A DNA stretch of 22,813 bases. It comes from JBDRGD01 sp043818095. GTDB lineage: Bacteria; Chloroflexota; Dehalococcoidia; Dehalococcoidales; RBG-16-60-22. Numbering within the stretch: the stretch's first letter is position 1; each line of letters opens with the position of its first letter. The notes below the pieces were generated by a model. That model did not search any database, had not been told where the DNA came from, and worked only from the letters and a program-made list of their open reading frames with translations. Positions 13,850 through 21,216 of the stretch are shown in pieces. The DNA is taken from positions 1 through 22,813 of the forward strand of contig JBDRGD010000072.1 of NCBI GenBank assembly GCA_043818095.1. The letters are read 5' to 3'. The position numbers were made by a program, and so were the translations under genes.

Positions 13850-15259
13850 ATGAAGCATTACGACATGATTGTTATCGGCTCCGGGTCCGGCATGACCCTG
13901 GTGGACGAAGGCACTCACCACGGCTTAAAGATTGCGCTGGTGGACCGCGGCCCGCTGGGAGGCACCTGTCTCAACGTGGGCTGTATCCCCTCCAAGATGC
14001 TTATTTTCCCTGCTGACCGGATAATGGAAATCCGGGAAGCCGCCAGGCTGGGTATCAAGGCGGAAATCAAAAGCATCGATTTTTCCGCCATCATGCGGCG
14101 TATGCGCAAGATTATCAGCGAAAGTCAGCGTCACATGAGGGAAGGCCTCCGCAACGCGGAAAACCTGGACCTGTACGAGGGAGAGGGCCGCTTCGTCGCC
14201 GACTACACGATGGAAGTGGGCGGTAAAAAGATAAAGGGAGATAAAATCATTATCGCCTCCGGCTCCCGGCCTTTCATCCCGCCGCTGAAAGGCATTGATA
14301 AAGTGGACTACCTGACTAACGAGACGTTACTGCACCTGCGGAAACTGCCGGAGAGCCTGATAATCATCGGCGGCGGCTATATCGCCGTGGAATACGGGCA
14401 CTTCTTTGCCGCCATGGGCACGAAAGTGACCATGCTGGAAATGGCAGACCGGCTCGTCCTCGCCGAGGAGCCGGAAATCGCCGAACTTCTGCGTAAAAAG
14501 CTGGCGGAACGCATGGAGATTGTCACCGGCGTCCAGGCGGGAGAGGTGCGCCCGCACCGTGACGGCGCCAGCGTCACCGTCAAAGACCGGAAAACCGGCG
14601 CCCCCGGGGAGTTCCGGGCGGAACGGATACTGATGGCGGTGGGGAGGAGGTCAAACGCCGACCTGCTTGACGTGGAGAAAACCGGGGTAAAGACCGACCA
14701 GCGGGGCTTCATCCAGGTCAACGAGCACCTGGAGACCAGCAAGAAGGGGATTTACGCTATCGGGGACGCCAACGGGCAGCAGATGTTCACCCACGAGGCC
14801 AACCAAGAGGCAGCCATCGTAACCCATAACCTGCTGTACGATGGGAAGCTCGTCGTTGACTGGAGCACGGTGCCCCACGCGGTCTATTCCCATCCCCAGA
14901 TTGCCTCCGTAGGTCTTACCGAGGCCGCCGCCCGCAAAGACCACGAGGTGCTCGTCGGCGTGGCGCACTACAGCGATGTCGCCAAGGGTGAAGCGATGAT
15001 GGAGACCGAGGGCTTCGCCAAGGTCATCGTCGATAAGAAGAGCGAGCATATCCTGGGTTTCCACATTATCGGCCCTTATGCCCCCATCCTCATCCAGGAA
15101 GTGGTCAATGCCATGGTCTCCGGCGGTCATATCGATGAGATTAACGGGGGGCAGCATATTCATCCCGCCCTGTCCGAGCTGGTCCAGCTTACGGTGAACA
15201 GCGCCGAAGAGCCGGAGGGCTATCGGCGGAACGCCGGGCGCCACTTCCCCAGGGAGTAG
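13850..15259 (+). CDS. FAD-dependent pyridine nucleotide-disulfide oxidoreductase, mycothione reductase/dihydrolipoamide dehydrogenase-like
   Basis: The predicted protein has 469 residues. The FAD-binding start is IVIGSGSGMTLVDEG, followed by the redox-active disulfide GGTCLNVGCIPSK (Cys40 and Cys45). The NAD(P)-binding motif is IIIGGGYIAVEYGHFFAAMG, the second FAD motif is GIYAIGDANG, and the C-terminal catalytic pair is in HIHPALSELVQ. The unusual GSGSGMTLVDE start, in place of GGGPGGYVAA, resembles mycothione reductases rather than E3 subunits. No lipoyl or 2-oxoacid dehydrogenase genes are nearby. A low-molecular-weight disulfide substrate is therefore plausible but unproven. AGGAGG lies seven bases before the ATG at 13850; an upstream GTG at 13808 is not favoured. 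It may be the last gene of the ferritin-like operon. Its last 40 bases overlap the end of the opposing ATPase gene. Confidence 0.87.
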   Translation: MKHYDMIVIGSGSGMTLVDEGTHHGLKIALVDRGPLGGTCLNVGCIPSKMLIFPADRIMEIREAARLGIKAEIKSIDFSAIMRRMRKIISESQRHMREGLRNAENLDLYEGEGRFVADYTMEVGGKKIKGDKIIIASGSRPFIPPLKGIDKVDYLTNETLLHLRKLPESLIIIGGGYIAVEYGHFFAAMGTKVTMLEMADRLVLAEEPEIAELLRKKLAERMEIVTGVQAGEVRPHRDGASVTVKDRKTGAPGEFRAERILMAVGRRSNADLLDVEKTGVKTDQRGFIQVNEHLETSKKGIYAIGDANGQQMFTHEANQEAAIVTHNLLYDGKLVVDWSTVPHAVYSHPQIASVGLTEAAARKDHEVLVGVAHYSDVAKGEAMMETEGFAKVIVDKKSEHILGFHIIGPYAPILIQEVVNAMVSGGHIDEINGGQHIHPALSELVQLTVNSAEEPEGYRRNAGRHFPRE

Positions 15260-17928
15260 AGCCGGGGGAAGAAGACCTTGCGCAGCTCTTCGATGATGAA
15301 GAGGCTGATGCCGGGAATAACGATAACACCCCATTGTTCCAGACCCAGCGGCACCGTGTGGAACGCCATGCGCAGGAAAGGAACGTAAATCACCGCCATC
15401 TGGAGCAGGATAGCCAGGGAAATGGTGCGCAGCAGCCAGTAGTTGCGGAAGACCCCGATACGGAAGATCGTTACTTCATCGGAACGGGCGTTAAAGGCGC
15501 GGAACCACTCGAAGGTGACCATCGTGCAGAAGGCAATCGTCCTTGCCTCTTCCAGGCTGAACCGCGCCAGAGCCCAGTTAAAGACCAGCAGGATGCTGGT
15601 ACCCATAATCAGCCCCAGGACGCCGATGCGTATCAGCAGCCCCGGATAGACCAGCCCCACCGCGGAGTGACGCGGCATCTGGCGCAGCTCATTACCGCTC
15701 TTCGGCTCCAGTCCCAGGGGAATCGCGGCTGCCGTGTCCGTGACCAGGTTCACCCAGATAATCTGCACCGCCAGCAGCGGCGCCTTACCGATGAAAAAGA
15801 TGGTGGAGATCAGCGCCAGCAGTTCCCCGATGTTGGTGCTGAGCAGGAAAAAGACAACGTTACGCAACCGGCTGAATATCGCGCGTCCCTCCTCGACTGC
15901 CGCCACTATGGAGGCGAAGTTATCGTCGGCGAGGATCATATCCGCGGCTTCCTTGGCGACGTCGGTGCCGGTAACCCCCATCGCTATGCCGATGTTAGCC
16001 GCCTTGAGCGCCGGGGCGTCGTTCACGCCGTCGCCGGTCATCGCCACCACATGGCCGCGGCTTTTCAGGGCGGTCACGATGCGCAGCTTCTGCAGTGGCT
16101 CGATGCGGGCGAAGACGGAGATATTCTCCACCTCGGCGGCAAGCTGCTCGTCGCTCATCTCCCGCAGTTCCGAGCCGCTTATCGCCTTTCCGACGGGCAG
16201 TTCCAGCTGGCGGGCGATGGATTCGGCGGTGACCTTGTAATCGCCGGTAATCATGACCACCCGTATCCCCGCCTGGCGGCAGAGCTTGATGGCGTTTTTC
16301 GCCTCCTCGCGTGGCGGGTCCGCCATGCCCGCCAGCCCCACGAAGATAACGTTCCCTTTCATATCGGCGTCTTCCAGGTCCGCCGGCTCGCGCTCCAGCT
16401 CGATATAACCCAGTGCGATGACCCGCATCGCGCCCTGCGCCATCGCCGTGCTCGCCGCCATTACCTCCTCGACGTCCGCCGCCTGAAAGGGGAAGGTTTC
16501 CCCGTCCTTGCGGATGCGGGTACTCAGGGAAAGGACTTTTTCCGGCGACCCCTTGACGTAGACCACGCGTCCGCCGTCCCGGGGATGGAGTGTCGCCATG
16601 TATTGCCGCTCGCTCTGGAACGGAATCTCGTCGAGCCTCGGATAGCTTTTCTCCAGTGTCTCCTTGTCCATGCCGGCTTTTGCCGCCGCCACGACGAGCG
16701 CCCCCTCCGTAGGGTCCCCGACGATGTCGCAGCAGGTATCGCCGCGGCTGAGCAGGGAATCGTTGCAAAGCGCGCCGATTCTCAGCAGCAGGGCTAAAGA
16801 AGTGTCCTCCGCGGGTCTTACCATCTTACCGTCTACCAGAAAATCGCCCTCCGGCCTATAGCCTTCCCCGGTTACCTCCACCCACTGTCCATCCAGGTAA
16901 AGACGGCGCACGGTCATCTGGTTCAGCGTCAGCGTCCCGGTCTTGTCCGAGCAGATAATCGTGGCGGAACCCAGCGTTTCCACCGCCACCAGTTTACGTA
17001 TGATGGCGTTGCGGTTCGCCATTATCCGCAAGCCGATAGCCAGGGTAACCGTCACCACGGCAGGCAGGCCTTCCGGTATCGCGGAAACGGCGGCGGCGAC
17101 CGCCAGGAGGAACATTTCCAGCAGCCCCAGCCCCCGGAACACGCCGACGAATACCAGCAGCCCGCAGATGCCCAGGAACAGAAAGACCAGGAAGCGGCTC
17201 AGCTTGCTGATGCTCTTTTGCAGAGGCGTTTTTTCCGGCTTGACTTCCTGGATACCGGTGGCAATCCTTCCCATTTCGGTGGTCATGCCGGTCTGCACTA
17301 CCACCGCCGTCGCGCGCCCGCTGGTAATAATCGTTCCCAGGTGCACCATGTTCTTCTGCTCCGCCAGCACGACCTCCTCGCGGATAGGGCGGGTATGTTT
17401 GTCCACGGGAATGGATTCTCCGGTAAGAGAAGATTCATTCACCTTCAAATTGGACACGTCGATAAGGCGGGCGTCCGCGGGCACCTTGTCCCCGGTCTCC
17501 AGCAGGACGATATCCCCCGGCACCAGCTCACGCGCGGGCATCAGGCGCAGGTTGCTTTCGCGCCGCACTTTGGCTTTGGGCGCCGCCATCTCCAACAGGG
17601 CGGCCATGGCCTGCTCCGCCCGGGTCTCCTGGAAATAGCCGATAATGGCATTGAGCACCAGTACGCCCAGAATCACGACGGCATCCAGGTAGTGCTGGAC
17701 GACCAGGGAGACCACCGCCGCCACCAGGAGCACGTAAATCAGGGGGCTGAGAAACTGCTGGAGAAAGACGATTATCGCGGGGGTCTGGGGTTTCCCCTGT
17801 AGCTCATTGGGGCCGTACCCCTGGAGCCGCTCTGCAGACTCGGCAGCCGTCAGTCCGGAACGCCGCGTCTCCAGCAGCTGGAGGACTTCTCCGGGTTCCC
17901 GCTCGTGCCAGCGTATCATTGATTCCAT
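15220..17928 (-). CDS. P-type cation-transporting ATPase, Ca2+ (P2A/PMR1-SERCA-like) type
   Basis: This 902-residue protein has the full P-type layout. It has an N-terminal cation-ATPase domain, an actuator with LTGES (about 168-172), M4 with AIPEGLP (about 284-289), and the phosphorylation site CSDKTGTLT with Asp near 328. A nucleotide domain and TGDGVNDAPALKAANIGIAMG hinge follow, then six C-terminal helices with NLVTDTAAAIPLGLEP in M6. PEGLP plus N..TD in M6 is the arrangement of Ca2+/Mn2+ pumps of the PMR1/SERCA group, but the exact ion is inferred. GGAAG lies about seven bases before the ATG. It follows DUF2905 by a 59-base gap on the same strand and overlaps the end of the opposing oxidoreductase gene by 40 bases. 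Confidence 0.94.
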   Translation of the reverse strand: MESMIRWHEREPGEVLQLLETRRSGLTAAESAERLQGYGPNELQGKPQTPAIIVFLQQFLSPLIYVLLVAAVVSLVVQHYLDAVVILGVLVLNAIIGYFQETRAEQAMAALLEMAAPKAKVRRESNLRLMPARELVPGDIVLLETGDKVPADARLIDVSNLKVNESSLTGESIPVDKHTRPIREEVVLAEQKNMVHLGTIITSGRATAVVVQTGMTTEMGRIATGIQEVKPEKTPLQKSISKLSRFLVFLFLGICGLLVFVGVFRGLGLLEMFLLAVAAAVSAIPEGLPAVVTVTLAIGLRIMANRNAIIRKLVAVETLGSATIICSDKTGTLTLNQMTVRRLYLDGQWVEVTGEGYRPEGDFLVDGKMVRPAEDTSLALLLRIGALCNDSLLSRGDTCCDIVGDPTEGALVVAAAKAGMDKETLEKSYPRLDEIPFQSERQYMATLHPRDGGRVVYVKGSPEKVLSLSTRIRKDGETFPFQAADVEEVMAASTAMAQGAMRVIALGYIELEREPADLEDADMKGNVIFVGLAGMADPPREEAKNAIKLCRQAGIRVVMITGDYKVTAESIARQLELPVGKAISGSELREMSDEQLAAEVENISVFARIEPLQKLRIVTALKSRGHVVAMTGDGVNDAPALKAANIGIAMGVTGTDVAKEAADMILADDNFASIVAAVEEGRAIFSRLRNVVFFLLSTNIGELLALISTIFFIGKAPLLAVQIIWVNLVTDTAAAIPLGLEPKSGNELRQMPRHSAVGLVYPGLLIRIGVLGLIMGTSILLVFNWALARFSLEEARTIAFCTMVTFEWFRAFNARSDEVTIFRIGVFRNYWLLRTISLAILLQMAVIYVPFLRMAFHTVPLGLEQWGVIVIPGISLFIIEELRKVFFPRLYSLGKWRPAFRR

Positions 17929-17987
17929 GGTTCTGCTTCCATATTAGCGGTTTAAAGGTCGGCAGGCAACCCTTTAGCGGGCACGCT

Positions 17988-18227
17988 CTATCTGCCGAAC
18001 AATTTAAGCAGGAGGTTGATGACGACGGTCAGCAGCAGGCTGATGATGAGGGAGGTGCCCAGGGGGAAATAGAAGTGGAGATTCTCCCGGTTAATCGCGA
18101 TGTCACCCGGCAAACCTGCCCGGGAAGGGGATATTAGAGCCGAAAAGCAGCGCCAGCCCCAGGACGGTAATGAAGATACCGGTGCTATCAGCAGGATGGC
18201 CAGCGGCTTCAGGGAAAAGGTTTTCAC
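17988..18227 (-). pseudogene. DUF2905 family membrane protein with two compensating single-base frameshifts
   Basis: The open frame (79 residues, GTG start) reads VKTFSLKPLAILLIAP, then an unexpected VSSLPSWGWRCFSALIS-type segment, and then GLPGDIAINRENLHFYFPLGTS with a second membrane helix. This last part is the well-conserved half of DUF2905. The missing first-helix sequence GIFITVLGLALLFGSNIPFPGR is present in a neighbouring frame between about 18115 and 18180. One base lost near ACCGG (18178-18182) and one gained in the AAA at 18112-18114 would explain it; both are short homopolymer or repeat sites. The gene overlaps the NuoG-like gene upstream by GTGA. It is either a double sequencing error in an intact gene or a real altered protein with a damaged first helix. 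The function of the family is unknown. Confidence 0.75.
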
Positions 18228-18892
18228 GCCTCTTCGGGGGGTGGGGCGCTCTTGGGCAGGAGGACGCCCACCGGGCACCGCGCCATGCATTCTTTCCCGC
18301 AGTCGCTGCACTGAGTCTCATCGCCGAAATAGGCAATCTTGGTGCCGTAGCCCCGTTCAACGAAGTGCAGCATGCTCTCACCTTGGCGCTGCGCGCAGGT
18401 CTGCACACAAATGCCGCAGAGGACGCAGCGGTTGGGGTCGTAATCGAAGCAGGGACTGGAGGTATCCAGCGGCAGCTGTTTGTCGGGCAGCTTCAGCCGG
18501 CGTACGCGCCGCCGGTCGATGCGCAGGTGTGCCATGACGCGCTGCAGCTCGCAGTGCCCGCTGCTGGGACAGCCCCGGCAGCTCTCGTGGTGGTCTGCGA
18601 TGAGCATCTCGATAACCGGGCGCACGAGGCGGTCAATCCCCGGGCTCTTCGTCCGGATGACCATCCCGGCGGCGACCGGCGTCCGGCAGGACATGACCAT
18701 CTGTCCCTCTCCCACCTCCACCAGGCACATCCGGCATGCCCCTGCCGCGGGCAGCGCGGGATGGTGGCAGAGATGCGGGATGTAGATGTCATTCGCCAGA
18801 GCGGCCTCGAGGACGGACGCTCCCGCCGGGGCGGTAATCTCCTGCCCGTCAATGGTCAGCTTTACCTTTTTTCTGCGTCTTATTACGTTCAT
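18224..18892 (-). CDS. NuoG-like N-terminal iron-sulfur subunit (HoxU/HydC/FdhB-type electron-transfer subunit)
   Basis: This 222-residue protein starts MNVIRRRKKVKLTIDGQEI. A plant-type 2Fe-2S domain follows, with ligands in HLCHHPALPAAGACRMC and SCRTP. Next is a His-Cys 4Fe-4S motif, HHESCRGCPSSGHC, then two 4Fe-4S motifs, DPNRCVLCGICVQTC and QCSDCGKECMARCP. This corresponds to the first part of NuoG or a complete HoxU-type subunit; the molybdopterin or H-cluster catalytic domain is absent. It should pass electrons between the NuoF flavin subunit and an unknown partner. The ATG at 18892 overlaps the NuoF stop by ATGA, which decides against an upstream start at 18922. Its own stop overlaps the DUF2905 GTG. 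All cluster ligands appear intact. Confidence 0.92.
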   Translation of the reverse strand: MNVIRRRKKVKLTIDGQEITAPAGASVLEAALANDIYIPHLCHHPALPAAGACRMCLVEVGEGQMVMSCRTPVAAGMVIRTKSPGIDRLVRPVIEMLIADHHESCRGCPSSGHCELQRVMAHLRIDRRRVRRLKLPDKQLPLDTSSPCFDYDPNRCVLCGICVQTCAQRQGESMLHFVERGYGTKIAYFGDETQCSDCGKECMARCPVGVLLPKSAPPPEEA

Positions 18893-20514
18893 AAGAATGC
18901 GCGGCAGGTGCCGGCGGGGCACCTTTTCTCATGGATATGGGCCTCATACTCGTCACGGAAATAGCGGATGGTGCTCAGCACCGGGTTCGCCGCGGTCTGT
19001 CCTAGGCCGCAGATAGAGGTGCGTGACATGGACCGGCCCAGCTCTTCCAGGAGCTCGATGTCACCGGGACGGCCCTCGCGGTTAATAATGCCGTCCAGGA
19101 TGGCGAACATCTGCTTGGCGCCCACCCGGCAGGGGATGCACTGCCCGCAGGACTCTTTCCGGGTGAAGTCCAGGAAGTAATGCGCCACGTCCACCATGCA
19201 GGTGTCCTGGTCCATCACCACCATACCCCCGGAGCCCATCATCGAGCCTGCCGAGTTAAGCGACTCGAAATCGACGGGCATGTTCAACAGGCTTACGGGA
19301 AGGCACCCTCCGGACGGCCCACCGGTCTGTATCGCTTTGAAGTCCCTGCCGCCGGGAATGCCGCCGCCGATGTCGTAGATGATGTCCCGCAGACGGGTGC
19401 CCATCGGCACCTCGATAAGCCCGTGGTTGACGACCTTGCCCGTCAGCGAGAAGATGGCGGTGCCCTTGCTGTTCTCGGTGCCCCGGCGGGCGAACCATTG
19501 CCAGCCGTTTTTCATAATCAGGGGAATATTGGCGAAGGTTTTCACGTTGTTCAGCAGCGTCGGCTTACCCCACAGGCCGGCTTCCGTGGTGCGGGGGCGC
19601 GGGAACGGCTTGGGCCAGCCCCGTTTTCCCTCGATGGAAAGCGTCAGCGCGGTGGATTCGCCGCAGACGAAAGCGCCCGCCCCCTGGAAGATTTCCACTT
19701 CGAAGTCATAACCGCTGCCGGCGACGTCTTTCCCCAGGAACCCCTGTTCGCGCGCTTGCTCGATGGCCACCTTCAGGCGTTTCACCGCCAGGGGATACTC
19801 GGCACGCACGTAGACATAGCCCTGGTGCGCACCCACGGCGTAGCCGGCAATCGCCATCCCTTCCAGGACGGAGTGCGGGTCGCCTTCCAGCAGCGAGCGG
19901 TCCTGGAAAGCCCCGGGGTCGCCCTCGTCCGCATTGCAGATAACGTACTTGGGCTTGCCCCTTGCGCGCCGGGCGGCTTCCCACTTTGTCCCGGTGGGGA
20001 AACCGGCGCCGCCCAGTCCCCGCAGGCCGGAGCGCTTTACTTCGGAGACAATCTGCGGCGGGGTCATATCATGCAACGTGCCCCTCAGCGCCTGGTAGCC
20101 ACCTGCGGCAAGGTAATCGTTAATGTCCTCGGGGTTTATCCTGCCCAGGTTCCGTAGCACCGTGCGCTGCTGTTTGAAGTAAAACGGGACGTCGTGATAG
20201 GTAAGCGCGGGACGGTCAATCACGGAATCGTGATAGAGCAGGCGCGAGACCGGCTTTTCCCCCGGGATGAGGGAATGGGCAATCTCGGGCACGTCTTCCG
20301 TTTTCAGCTTGGAGTAGAAGATGCCCTGAGGCTCGACGACAACGATGGGGCCGCGCTGGCAGAAGCCGTGACAGCCGGTGGGCTTGACCTCGACGCTGCC
20401 GTTAAGGTTCAGGCGGGTGATTTCCGCTTCCAGGGCCACCTGGATTTCCTGGGCGCCGCAGGAAACGCAGCCCGTTCCCTGACAGACGATGAGGGTCTGG
20501 GGCTCAGGCGGCAC
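18889..20514 (-). CDS. NuoF-like NADH-binding flavoprotein subunit with N-terminal thioredoxin-like 2Fe-2S domain
   Basis: This 541-residue protein has an N-terminal thioredoxin-like 2Fe-2S domain (ligands in VCQGTGC and TGCHGFC, about residues 8-55). The NuoF core follows, with GLRGLGGAGFPTGTKWE (FMN/NADH loop near 165), CNADEGDPGAFQDRSLLEGDP and an SLBB region. The 4Fe-4S site is ESCGQCIPCRVG with a distal Cys in TSICGLG. This matches the flavin subunit of NADH-linked hydrogenases and formate dehydrogenases (HydB, HndC, HoxF). The protein ends at EKRCPAGTCRAFL, just where HydB/HndC proteins continue into a 2[4Fe-4S] ferredoxin tail, so that tail is missing. The start is GTG with GGAGGG five bases upstream, overlapping the NuoE-like gene by 11 bases. 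It should exchange electrons between NAD(H) and the NuoG-like subunit. Confidence 0.94.
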   Translation of the reverse strand: MPPEPQTLIVCQGTGCVSCGAQEIQVALEAEITRLNLNGSVEVKPTGCHGFCQRGPIVVVEPQGIFYSKLKTEDVPEIAHSLIPGEKPVSRLLYHDSVIDRPALTYHDVPFYFKQQRTVLRNLGRINPEDINDYLAAGGYQALRGTLHDMTPPQIVSEVKRSGLRGLGGAGFPTGTKWEAARRARGKPKYVICNADEGDPGAFQDRSLLEGDPHSVLEGMAIAGYAVGAHQGYVYVRAEYPLAVKRLKVAIEQAREQGFLGKDVAGSGYDFEVEIFQGAGAFVCGESTALTLSIEGKRGWPKPFPRPRTTEAGLWGKPTLLNNVKTFANIPLIMKNGWQWFARRGTENSKGTAIFSLTGKVVNHGLIEVPMGTRLRDIIYDIGGGIPGGRDFKAIQTGGPSGGCLPVSLLNMPVDFESLNSAGSMMGSGGMVVMDQDTCMVDVAHYFLDFTRKESCGQCIPCRVGAKQMFAILDGIINREGRPGDIELLEELGRSMSRTSICGLGQTAANPVLSTIRYFRDEYEAHIHEKRCPAGTCRAFL

Positions 20515-21013
20515 GCTTGCCCTCCTCGCGGCTGGGGACGACCGCTTTCACCCGCTGTGGGGTCATCTCAGCATGGACGGCGCCGTTAACCTTCACCACC
20601 GGCGCCAGGGCACAGCAGCCGACGCAAGCCACGGATTCCAGGGTGTAAGCCATGTCTTCAGAGGTTTCACCGTCCTTAATGCCGGTCTCTTTTTCCAGTT
20701 CCGTCATTATCTTCGGGGCGCCGTGGATATAGCAGGAGGTCCCCAGGCAGACGGTAAGGCGGTGCCTCCCCACCGGCTTGAGACGAAAATGGGAATAAAA
20801 GGAAGCCACCGAGTAAATCTGGCCCACGGCCGTTCCCAGGAAAGAGGCAACATTACTGATTATATCAGCGGGGAGATAGCCGAAGCTGTCCTGCACCTCG
20901 AGCAGAACCGGAACGAGCTGTCCCGGCTCCGGTCTGTGGCGCCCCAAGATATCGTTCAGGGCTGTTTCGCTGGCGGTAGCCTCTGTTACGGTCGTTCCTC
21001 TCGGCGTCAAGAC
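20504..21013 (-). CDS. NuoE-like thioredoxin-fold 2Fe-2S subunit
   Basis: The predicted protein has about 169 residues. A helical N-terminal part (TALNDILGRHRPEPGQLVPVLLEVQDSFGYLP) is followed by a thioredoxin-like domain with the four 2Fe-2S ligands in VCLGTSC and CVGCC, the normal NuoE pattern. It works with the NuoF-like subunit downstream, which it overlaps by 11 bases. Two starts are possible. An ATG at 21076 gives 190 residues but lies about at the predicted transcription start and lacks a ribosome site. A TTG at 21013 is preceded by AGGGGG at proper spacing and fits the family length better. The latter is chosen, with moderate certainty. It is the first gene of the minus-strand electron-transfer operon. 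Confidence 0.9.
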   Translation of the reverse strand, partial: VLTPRGTTVTEATASETALNDILGRHRPEPGQLVPVLLEVQDSFGYLPADIISNVASFLGTAVGQIYSVASFYSHFRLKPVGRHRLTVCLGTSCYIHGAPKIMTELEKETGIKDGETSEDMAYTLESVACVGCCALAPVVKVNGAVHAEMTPQRVKAVVPSREEGKRAA

Positions 21014-21080
21014 ATACCCCCTGGAGTGTAATCCGGATAACTCTGGCTCCGACTGATGAGGCGGGACCGGTGCCATGCCT

Positions 21081-21110
21081 ATTCTAGCACAAGAGAGGCG
21101 CCGACCACAA
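21081..21110 (-). promoter_or_regulatory. Candidate promoter of the NuoE-F-G operon
   Basis: On the minus strand TTGTGG (rc of 21105-21110) lies 18 bases before TAGAAT (rc of 21081-21086). Transcription would begin near 21074, at the edge of the upstream ATG (21076), which supports the TTG at 21013 as the real start. Confidence 0.45.
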
Positions 21111-21141
21111 AAATACCCCGAGAATAGTCAATACGGCTGCG

Positions 21142-21170
21142 TAGACACCGGCCACCGGATAGATTAAAAT
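21142..21170 (+). promoter_or_regulatory. Promoter of mpgS
   Basis: TAGACA (21142-21147) and TAAAAT (21165-21170) are separated by 17 bases. The predicted start near 21177 lies after the upstream in-frame ATG at 21169 and before AGGAGG at about 21202, so translation should begin at 21217. Confidence 0.6.
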
Positions 21171-21216
21171 GGGGGGAGCTTTTTTCCCGGGACCCCTAAG
21201 CAGGAGGAAAAGAAAG

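Noticed and set aside
15334..16797. Long plus-strand open frame (487 codons) opposite the P-type ATPase gene
   Set aside because: It is antisense to the phosphorylation and hinge motifs of the ATPase, and its Gln/His/Arg-rich composition is typical of shadow frames.
17953..17976. TAAAGG/CCTTTA inverted repeat between DUF2905 and the ATPase gene
   Set aside because: The arms are only six bases, with an imperfect inner stem and no T tract on the minus strand, so it is not called a terminator or operator.
19180..20157. Plus-strand open frame opposite the NuoF-like gene
   Set aside because: It mirrors a strongly conserved coding region, and no domain or ribosome site supports it.
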